From NCBI GenBank assembly GCA_963749895.1, contig CAVVOG010000003.1:1178001-1242000 (forward strand): a DNA stretch of 64,000 nt, in the 5' to 3' direction. The position numbers and the translations under genes were made by a program. Positions 58,608-64,000 of this stretch are shown in pieces (position 1 is the stretch's first letter; the number at the start of each line of letters is the position of its first letter). The notes below the pieces were generated by a model. It was not told the origin of the DNA, made no database searches, and was given only the letters and a program-made list of their open reading frames with translations. The DNA comes from AC-51 sp963749895 (GTDB lineage Bacteria; Actinomycetota; UBA4738; HRBIN12).

Positions 58608-59588
58608 TCACCCCACTCCCAGCGCCGCGAGCGCCTCGTCGAAGGTCGACACGGGCACCAGCTCGAGGTCGCCGCTGTCGACGCCCTCGAGTTCCGCCAT
58701 GTTCTCGGCGGGAACCAGGAACACGTCCGCGTCCGAACGCTCCGCGGCGATCACCTTGTCGCGGATCCCGCCGATCGGCCCCACGTTGCCCTCCAGATCG
58801 ATCGTCCCCGTCCCCGCGATCGACCTCCCCTCGGTCAGGTCCTCGGGGGTCAGGAGCTCGTAGAGGCCGAGCGCCCACATCATGCCCGCCGACGGACCAC
58901 CGACGTCGCCGCTGGCCATCGAGACCGCGAACGGGAACGCGTCGAGGAGGCTGACCCCGACCAGCAGCTCCCGTTCCGGGCCGCAGGGCTCCCGCGTGAA
59001 ACGGGCCTCCTCCCGAGCCCCGTCGACCTCGACCACGAAGTCCAGCGGATCGCCTTCCCCGACGGCATCGATCGCTCGGGACGCGGCGCGGCGCGAGTCG
59101 ATCGGGCGGCCGTCGATCTCCAGGATCAGGTCACCCGGGAAGAGCTCCCCGCTCGCCGGACACCCGTTCACGGTCTGCTGCACGAGCGCCCCGTCGCCGT
59201 GCTCTCGCGGGTACCGCTCGAGCAGCTGCAGCACGACGAACGTCGCGTCGATCTTGCTCTGGTCCATCTGCGAGATCGCCCGCTCCTCCTCCTGCACGCG
59301 GTCGACCCCGGGCGGGTACACGAGGTCCTGTGAGATCACGGAGCGGACCGGATCGAGCCAGGCTGCCACCATCCCCACCGGCGTGAGCCGCTGCAACCGG
59401 ACCGTCGTGTAGACCATCCGGCCACTCGCCTCGTACCGCTCACGGTCATCGAAGGTGATGAGGGGAAGGACGTCGCGTGCGGGTCCGGGGCCCTCCGCGT
59501 AGTAGGGCAGCGGGAAGAACGCCGCGGTCGCGAGGAGGGCCCCGACGACCACGACGACCACGACCCAGCGCCCGGTGTGCTTCGCCAC
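58608..59588 (-). CDS. membrane-anchored PDZ/Lon-type serine protease (YlbL-like)
   Basis: About 326 residues. One N-terminal membrane segment (WVVVVVVVGALLATAAFF), a PDZ-like domain in the middle (GELFPGDLILEIDGRPIDSRRAASRAI) and a C-terminal Lon S16 protease domain with the Ser-Lys dyad: Ser in SGDVGGPSAGMMWALGLYE and Lys in GIRDKVIAAERSDADVFLVP. Similar proteins (B. subtilis YlbL) are stress or quality-control proteases. GTG 59588 lies 11 bases after a TAGGAT box; the TTG at 59600 overlaps that box and is rejected. Confidence 0.87.
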   Translation of the reverse strand: MAKHTGRWVVVVVVVGALLATAAFFPLPYYAEGPGPARDVLPLITFDDRERYEASGRMVYTTVRLQRLTPVGMVAAWLDPVRSVISQDLVYPPGVDRVQEEERAISQMDQSKIDATFVVLQLLERYPREHGDGALVQQTVNGCPASGELFPGDLILEIDGRPIDSRRAASRAIDAVGEGDPLDFVVEVDGAREEARFTREPCGPERELLVGVSLLDAFPFAVSMASGDVGGPSAGMMWALGLYELLTPEDLTEGRSIAGTGTIDLEGNVGPIGGIRDKVIAAERSDADVFLVPAENMAELEGVDSGDLELVPVSTFDEALAALGVG

Positions 59589-59599
59589 GATGTCCGGCA

Positions 59600-59605
59600 A
59601 TCCTA
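59600..59605 (-). promoter_or_regulatory. -10 box (TAGGAT) for PDZ/Lon protease
   Basis: TAGGAT on the minus strand, 11 bases before the GTG at 59588, so any leader is only a few bases. Confidence 0.45.
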
Positions 59606-59640
59606 CGGGGCACGTGCTCGAACCCTCCTCGGATGCGGGG

Positions 59641-59646
59641 TAGGCT
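59641..59646 (+). promoter_or_regulatory. -10 box (TAGGCT), leaderless small membrane protein
   Basis: TAGGCT ends eight bases before the ATG at 59655. Confidence 0.5.
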
Positions 59647-59654
59647 CGCCGTCG

Positions 59655-59954
59655 ATGGCGTACGCGTTCGTCTTCCTCGTTGCCGTCGCGGTCGGCGCCG
59701 CGGTCTACGTCACGACGGTCCGCGCGGGCCGTCCCGTCGCCCAGGGATTCGGACCATCGGGCGAGGGTGTGGCCCCGGAGCCCGGCGCCTACGTGCCGGT
59801 GACAGAGGCGCGCACCGACTGGCAATCGCGACTGACCGGATTCCTGGGGCTCGTGATCGCGGTGGTGGTCGGCGCGATCGTCCTCGCGTTCACGCTCTAC
59901 GCCGGCGTGGAGACGCTCGTGCGCGTCGTCACCGGATCCTTCGGCACCGACTAG
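59655..59954 (+). CDS. small two-helix membrane protein, unknown
   Basis: A 99-residue protein with an N-terminal membrane segment (MAYAFVFLVAVAVGAAVYVTT), a short soluble loop (RAGRPVAQGFGPSGEGVAPEPGAYVPV) and a second segment (FLGLVIAVVVGAIVLAFTLYAG). I do not recognise a family. It is divergent from the PDZ/Lon protease and overlaps the convergent DUF1028 gene by four bases. Credible because of its clean -10 box and membrane pattern. Confidence 0.68.
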   Translation: MAYAFVFLVAVAVGAAVYVTTVRAGRPVAQGFGPSGEGVAPEPGAYVPVTEARTDWQSRLTGFLGLVIAVVVGAIVLAFTLYAGVETLVRVVTGSFGTD

Positions 59955-60823
59955 GACCCGGCGACGTCGACCTCCGGCGTCACGTCGCGCAGCTCTCGGA
60001 GCAGGTGCTGTGAGAGTAGGTCGTCGTCGCGCAGGCGCATCTCCAGGTTCGCCCACCCCGCCCAGTCGGCCAGAGCGCGCCGGGTCGACGCTCCGTAGGT
60101 TCCCGCCGCGTCCTCGATGGGGCGATCCTGGGCGGCCAACCGACGCTGGATCTCCTCCACGAGGGCGGGAGACGCCTCGAGGAGCGGGTCGTTCCGAACG
60201 AGCATCGTGTCGTCCCAGACCTCGAAGACGCGGGCCAGCTCCGCCGGTGCGTCGGGATGGTCGTCGACCCGCAGGTCGACGTACCGGTCGTTGCGGCCCT
60301 CGTAGCCGCCGCCGTCACGCACCACCAGCAGCGCGGCGGACTGCCGGCCACGGCGGTCACCCCCCGCGGCGTCGCCGGCCAGGAGCGCGGCCAGGAGCCG
60401 GTCACACAGATCGCCCTCGGCCTCCTCGAGCGCACCGACCATGGCCTCGACGACCCCGGATCCGACCAGGATGTTCCCCTGGGCGGCGTGGTGCTCCCCG
60501 GTCACCCCACCCGCCCACTCCACGCAGCCGGCGCCGGTGAAGGTGGCGGCGCCCCCACGGGCATCCACGACCCCGACCTGCCGATCGTCGCGCCCGTCGT
60601 CGGCTTCGATCATCGCGTCAAGGGCCTGCGCGGCACCCATGCCCTGCTTCATCAGCGCGAGACCATCGGGCCCGAACGAGGTGTTCGCGAGCGATTGGGT
60701 GGCGATGGCACCGACCCCCGCCTTCGCCCACGGAACGACGGCGCCGACGCAGGGGAACTTCGATGCGACCGCGACCCCGAGGTCGCCGTTCGACGGATCG
60801 ATGGCCACGATCGAGAACGTCAC
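59951..60823 (-). CDS. DUF1028 (Ntn-hydrolase-like) protein
   Basis: A 290-residue protein. The DUF1028 core spans residues 1-210: MTFSIVAIDPSNGDLGVAVASKFPCVG, AVVPWAKAGVGAIATQSLANTSFG, and AAQGNILVGSGVVEAM. It has the Ntn-hydrolase fold, but no mature enzyme activity is established. The last 70 residues (RLAAQDRPIEDAAGTYGASTRRALADWAGWANLEMRL) resemble a small peptidoglycan-binding-like domain often fused to it. GGAGGAGG precedes the GTG start. It follows mreB by an 17-base gap in reverse order: mreB stop at 60841 lies just upstream. Confidence 0.83.
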   Translation of the reverse strand: MTFSIVAIDPSNGDLGVAVASKFPCVGAVVPWAKAGVGAIATQSLANTSFGPDGLALMKQGMGAAQALDAMIEADDGRDDRQVGVVDARGGAATFTGAGCVEWAGGVTGEHHAAQGNILVGSGVVEAMVGALEEAEGDLCDRLLAALLAGDAAGGDRRGRQSAALLVVRDGGGYEGRNDRYVDLRVDDHPDAPAELARVFEVWDDTMLVRNDPLLEASPALVEEIQRRLAAQDRPIEDAAGTYGASTRRALADWAGWANLEMRLRDDDLLSQHLLRELRDVTPEVDVAGS

Positions 60824-60840
60824 GGTGTTCCCTCCTCCTG

Positions 60841-61848
60841 TCAGCGCCGACGGACCAGTTGGAACGCCGACCGGTAGTCCTCGAGGTGCTCAAGCATCGC
60901 ACCGGCGCCGAGGGCGACCGTGTGCAGCGGATCTTCCGCGATGTGCACCGGCACCTCGCACTCCTGGGCGAGCAGGAGGTCGAGACCCCGAAGGAGGCTT
61001 CCCCCTCCGGTCAGGAACATCCCCGCGCCCAGCACGTCGTGGACGAGCTCGGGCGGTGCCTCGCCGAGGGTCCGACGTGCCGCATCGACGAGCCTGCGCA
61101 CCGGTTCGGCGATCGCCTGACGGATCTCGTCCTCGTCGACCTTCACCTCGACCGTGTTGCCCGATGCAAGCTCACGCCCCAGCACGAGCGCCGCTCGCCC
61201 GGTCCCCGACGGGAACGCCGAGGCGATCGCGATCTTGATCTCTTCGGCGCTCTTCTCGCCGATCGCGACCCCGTAGGTCGACCGCAGGTGTTCCTGGATC
61301 GCGGCATCGATGTCGAAACCTCCGACGCGGATCGCGAGGCCGGACACGACCCCACCCATCGACACGACCGCCATCTCGGAGCGCGCCCCACCGATGTCCA
61401 CCAGGAGGTTGCCAGTGGGCTCGTGGACGGGCAAGCCGGCCCCGATCGCGGCGGCGAGCGGCTCCTCGACGAGCGTCACCTGCTTCCCGCCCGCGGCACC
61501 GATCGCCTCCTCCATCGCACGGCGCTCGACCGCAGAGCTGTCCGAGGAGATGCAGACGAGCACCCGCGGCTTGGGGAACCGCGAGGCTCCGACCGTGCGG
61601 ATCACGACCTCGAGGAACCGCTGGGTGACATCGAACTCGGTGATCGTGCCCTCCCGGAGGGGCCGCATCCCGACGACGTCGCCCTGGTCGCCCCCGATCA
61701 TCCGCCAGGCTTCGTCGCCGATCGCCACGACCTCCCCGTCGTGCGCGTGGACCGCGACGACGGTCGGCTGCTCGAAGACGATCCCGTCTCCTTGCCGGTA
61801 GACGAGGGTGTTCGCGGTCCCGAGGTCGATCGCGAGGTCGCGCCCCAC
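60841..61848 (-). CDS. mreB: rod-shape-determining actin homologue MreB
   Basis: A 335-residue actin-fold ATPase. Phosphate 1 motif DLAIDLGTANTLVY, connect region EEPLAAAIGAGLPV, phosphate 2 LLVDIGGARSEMAVVS and adenosine motif GMFLTGGGSLLRGLD are all present. MreB filaments guide lateral wall synthesis. No mreC or mreD is adjacent, so this may be a second, Mbl-like copy. Translation starts with GTG one base after the moaE stop. The phosphate-2 motif has GGARSE rather than the more common GGGTTE/D. Confidence 0.9.
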   Translation of the reverse strand: MGRDLAIDLGTANTLVYRQGDGIVFEQPTVVAVHAHDGEVVAIGDEAWRMIGGDQGDVVGMRPLREGTITEFDVTQRFLEVVIRTVGASRFPKPRVLVCISSDSSAVERRAMEEAIGAAGGKQVTLVEEPLAAAIGAGLPVHEPTGNLLVDIGGARSEMAVVSMGGVVSGLAIRVGGFDIDAAIQEHLRSTYGVAIGEKSAEEIKIAIASAFPSGTGRAALVLGRELASGNTVEVKVDEDEIRQAIAEPVRRLVDAARRTLGEAPPELVHDVLGAGMFLTGGGSLLRGLDLLLAQECEVPVHIAEDPLHTVALGAGAMLEHLEDYRSAFQLVRRR

Positions 61849-61849
61849 C

Positions 61850-62281
61850 TCAGGCCCCCATCACCCAGCCGGCCTCACCCGTGGCGAGCGACTCCTTCTT
61901 CCAGACCGGCACGTCCACCTTCAGCTGCTCGATCCCGTACCGGCAGGCGTCGAACGCTTCGGCGCGGTGGGGAGCGGAGGCGGCGACGACCACGCTGGCC
62001 TCGCCGATCACCAGGTGTCCGCTCCGGTGCAGCAGCGCCGCCCTCCGGGTCGGCCAGCGCTCGAGCATGTCCCGTGCGAGCTCACCGAGCCGTTCCGTCG
62101 CGAGCTCATCCCACGCTTCGTAGTCGAGCGCCGTCACGACCTCCCCCGCGTCGCTGCGGTCGCGAACGGTCCCCACGAACACACAGGTGGCCCCCGCCGC
62201 CGGGTCGGCCACGAACGCGAGCGCCTCGTCGACCGACAGCGGGTCGGTCGTGACGCGGACGAGGGCACGCTCCTCGGGCAT
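61850..62281 (-). CDS. moaE: molybdopterin synthase catalytic subunit
   Basis: A 143-residue large subunit that adds sulfur to precursor Z in molybdenum-cofactor synthesis. It has VFVGTVRDRSDAGEVVTALDYEAWDELATERL, a HRSGHLVIGEASVVVAASAPHRAEAFDACRYGIEQLK block and the catalytic-region WKKESLATGEAGWV. ATG 62281 is preferred, as the ATG nine bases earlier overlaps a TACGAT -10 box that ends seven bases before 62281. Moco made with it could serve the sulfite-oxidase-like enzyme at 42574. Confidence 0.93.
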   Translation of the reverse strand: MPEERALVRVTTDPLSVDEALAFVADPAAGATCVFVGTVRDRSDAGEVVTALDYEAWDELATERLGELARDMLERWPTRRAALLHRSGHLVIGEASVVVAASAPHRAEAFDACRYGIEQLKVDVPVWKKESLATGEAGWVMGA

Positions 62282-62288
62282 GCGGGCC

Positions 62289-62314
62289 ATCGTACTGCGC
62301 ACAGGTCGTAGGCT
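62289..62314. promoter_or_regulatory. closely spaced divergent -10 boxes for moaE and the DUF2342 gene
   Basis: Minus-strand TACGAT (62294-62289) ends seven bases before the moaE ATG; plus-strand TAGGCT (62309-62314) ends seven bases before the ATG at 62322. Both genes look leaderless, and the whole intergenic region is only 40 bases. Confidence 0.55.
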
Positions 62315-62321
62315 GGCTCGC

Positions 62322-63497
62322 ATGACGTCGCCCTTCGGCTTCCCGTTCGGGATGGATCCCGACGCCCTCAAGGACGCACCGCTGTTCCGCGAGCTCCAGC
62401 GCGTGATGGCTTCCTCGAGCGGCCCCGTGAACTGGGAGCTGGCGCGTCAGGTCGGCATCGCGACCGCCGTGGAGGCCGGGCCAGACCCCGAACCGGACGC
62501 CCAGGACCTGCGGGTCCTGGAGGAAGCCGTCCGGGTCGCCGAGCTGCAGGTCGCCGCGTTCACCGGGCTCGAGCCGCCGGGCGATGTCGCGCAGGTCCGG
62601 GCGGTCCGCCGGGCCGAGTGGGTGACGGTGAACGCCTCGTCGCTGGAGGGCCTGCTCGAACCCGCCGCGAGGCGGATGAGCGAAGCCCTGGAACGAGCGA
62701 TGCGGGAGCAGATGCCCGCCGAGATGGGGCCGATGGGTGCCCTGCTGTCGCAGCTCGGCCCCCTGCTCCAGGGCACTCAGGTGGGCCAGGTCCTCGGGAT
62801 CTTGGCCCAGCAGGTCTTGGGCCAGTACGACGTCGCGGTGCCGCGCGAGGGCGCCGGGACGCTCCTGTTCGTCGTGCCGAACCTCGCCGCGTTCGAGCGC
62901 GACTGGTCGCTCGATCCGACCGAGTTCCGCACCTACGTGGCCCTGCACGAGGTCACGCACCGGTTCGAGTTCGCTCAGCCCTGGAGCCGCGCACGCTTCG
63001 TCGAGCTGGTCGACGACGTCTTGTCCACCATGACGATCGACGTCGCTGCGATCCAGGAGCGCTTCGCGCAGATCGACCCGACCGACCCCGAGGGGTTCCA
63101 GCGAGCGCTCGGCGAGGGCGAGGGCGCGCTGTTCGGGGCCGTCGTCGACGACGAGCAGCGCCTGAAGCTCGCACGGGTCCAGGCGTTCATGGCCGCGGCC
63201 GAGGGGTACGGGGACCACGTGATGCACGCGGTCGGCGCGGGGCTGCTGGCGTCGTACGCACGGATCGCGGAGGCGATGGTCCGCTACCGCGACGGTGAGC
63301 ACGCCGACCCGGTGTTCGAACGGCTGCTGGGGATCGACATGAAGCGCGAGCAGTACGCGTTGGGCCGGTCGTTCTGCGACACGGTCGCCGACCAGGCCGG
63401 CGAGGCCGTCCTGGCCCGGATGTGGGACTCGCCGGAGGCGATGCCTTCGCTCGTCGAGCTCCAGGAGCCGACGCTGTGGCTGTCCCGCACCGTCTGA
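62322..63497 (+). CDS. zincin-like metallopeptidase, DUF2342 family
   Basis: A 391-residue protein. It opens FGFPFGMDPDALKDAPLFRELQRVM, has VNWELARQVG, and a HEVTHRFEF zinc motif (HExxH) near residue 210, preceded by LFVVPNLAAFERDWSL. C-terminal family blocks are AEGYGDHVMHAVG and LGIDMKREQYALGRSF. Actinobacterial members are annotated as zinc-dependent metalloproteases or coenzyme-F420-associated proteins, without known substrate. Confidence 0.87.
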   Translation: MTSPFGFPFGMDPDALKDAPLFRELQRVMASSSGPVNWELARQVGIATAVEAGPDPEPDAQDLRVLEEAVRVAELQVAAFTGLEPPGDVAQVRAVRRAEWVTVNASSLEGLLEPAARRMSEALERAMREQMPAEMGPMGALLSQLGPLLQGTQVGQVLGILAQQVLGQYDVAVPREGAGTLLFVVPNLAAFERDWSLDPTEFRTYVALHEVTHRFEFAQPWSRARFVELVDDVLSTMTIDVAAIQERFAQIDPTDPEGFQRALGEGEGALFGAVVDDEQRLKLARVQAFMAAAEGYGDHVMHAVGAGLLASYARIAEAMVRYRDGEHADPVFERLLGIDMKREQYALGRSFCDTVADQAGEAVLARMWDSPEAMPSLVELQEPTLWLSRTV

Positions 63498-63520
63498 GGC
63501 CGGAGCGGTCTCGGGACGTG

Positions 63521-63526
63521 TAATCT
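63521..63526 (+). promoter_or_regulatory. -10 box (TAATCT) for the edge gene
   Basis: TAATCT ends ten bases before the ATG at 63537. Confidence 0.4.
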
Positions 63527-63536
63527 TCGCGGCGAC

Positions 63537-64000
63537 ATGCTGTCCATAGGTGAGCTCGTGGCTGCGGCCGTGGTCGACCAGCGGGTCTGGGAGACCCACG
63601 GCGACACGTCGCCCGACGGCATCTACCTGACCGGCCAGCCCGGCCCCGCCCTGCCCTTCGTGATCTTCCGCGCCTGGAAGATCCCCGTCGGCCACGTGAG
63701 CGAGGAGATCCGCCTGTATGGACCCTCGGGCCGGATGATCTGGCGGTGGGGACCCGAGTATCGGCGGATGGCGGGCATGTTCGACCTCACCACGGAGCTC
63801 GACCTCGTGACCGACGCGAGCTTCGACGAGACGGGCACCTACGTCGCCTCGTTCGTCGTCGATGATCAGGTCGTCGGCGAGATCGAGGTGCCGGTGTTCG
63901 TCCAGGCCTCACCCGCGAAGCTCCCGAAGGAGACCGAGGACGGCCTGAAGAAGTCCGACGTGATCTGGGTGGGCGTCGAGAAGAGCGACGGGACCCGCCT
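63537..64000 (+). CDS. hypothetical protein, 3' end beyond window
   Basis: 154 codons are visible. Residues 1-120 look like a beta-rich domain (YLTGQPGPALPFVIFRAWKI, IRLYGPSGRMIWRWGPEYRR, TGTYVASFVVDDQVVGEIEV). A second domain begins near 130 with LPKETEDGLKKSDVIWVGVE, reminiscent of the opening of PNPOx-like split-barrel proteins. Both statements are tentative. The reading frame stays open to the window edge. Confidence 0.7.
   Translation, partial: MLSIGELVAAAVVDQRVWETHGDTSPDGIYLTGQPGPALPFVIFRAWKIPVGHVSEEIRLYGPSGRMIWRWGPEYRRMAGMFDLTTELDLVTDASFDETGTYVASFVVDDQVVGEIEVPVFVQASPAKLPKETEDGLKKSDVIWVGVEKSDGTR

Overview
The window is a gene-dense, very GC-rich stretch of chromosome with no gene-free gap longer than about 160 bases and no mobile element, phage gene or CRISPR array. 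Its gene content points to the Actinomycetota: a WhiB regulator, a SigR/RsrA sigma/anti-sigma pair, a bacterial proteasome activator ending in GQYL, a CvpA-trypsin (MarP-type) membrane protease, a DivIVA-domain coiled-coil protein, a UPF0182 membrane protein, a zincin of the DUF2342 family and a Rho factor with a long Arg/Asp-rich linker. A single-chain pyruvate:ferredoxin oxidoreductase and a cyclic 2,3-diphosphoglycerate (cDPG) gene pair suggest an uncultured, deep-branching and partly anaerobic or stress-adapted lineage. I cannot name the species.

Layout. Bases 1-8.7 kb form one minus-strand run: metallophosphoesterase, cDPG synthetase, 2-phosphoglycerate kinase, transaldolase, rho, rpmE, DUF1385 membrane protein, DivIVA-domain protein and prfA (cut by the window edge). 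From 8.7 to 16.1 kb come an SDR dehydrogenase, the MarP-like protease, thrB-thrC-hom, argS and a lone receiver domain, followed by tRNA-Arg(CCG). Bases 16.4-24.5 kb hold a small Cys/His-rich protein, pdxH, an OsmC protein, the pyruvate:ferredoxin oxidoreductase with a dihydroorotate-dehydrogenase-like partner, an M20 dipeptidase and the proteasome activator. Next are a polyamine-type ABC importer operon (potA-D-B-C), divergent pyrD/pyrE, a methyltransferase, DUF309, MarR, VIT and GNAT genes and an ABC exporter (24.5-35.4 kb).

Bases 35.4-44.1 kb carry an RTX-type secreted protein, a family-5 uracil-DNA glycosylase, a GDPD phosphodiesterase divergent from whiB, nth, an S51 peptidase/aminotransferase/PIG-L operon, and a sulfite-oxidase-like enzyme leading into sigR-rsrA. 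Bases 44.2-64 kb contain ftsH, a CysRS-tail/glycosyltransferase fusion with an alpha/beta hydrolase and a cNMP-binding protein, an M1 peptidase, dodecin, a second RTX-type protein, a lysyl-oxidase homologue, initiator tRNA-Met, an MFS transporter, an aldehyde dehydrogenase, UPF0182, a PDZ/Lon-type protease, DUF1028, mreB, moaE, DUF2342 and a partial gene.

Two themes stand out. First, about twenty genes have a TANNNT -10 box 6-10 bases upstream of the start codon and no Shine-Dalgarno site, so they are probably read from leaderless mRNAs, and several divergent pairs have overlapping -10 boxes. Second, the 2-phosphoglycerate kinase/cDPG synthetase pair, best known from methanogenic archaea, sits inside a housekeeping rho-rpmE-prfA cluster. 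All product calls rest on reading motifs by eye. Start codons were chosen from the -10/leaderless pattern, Shine-Dalgarno sites and four-base stop/start overlaps.
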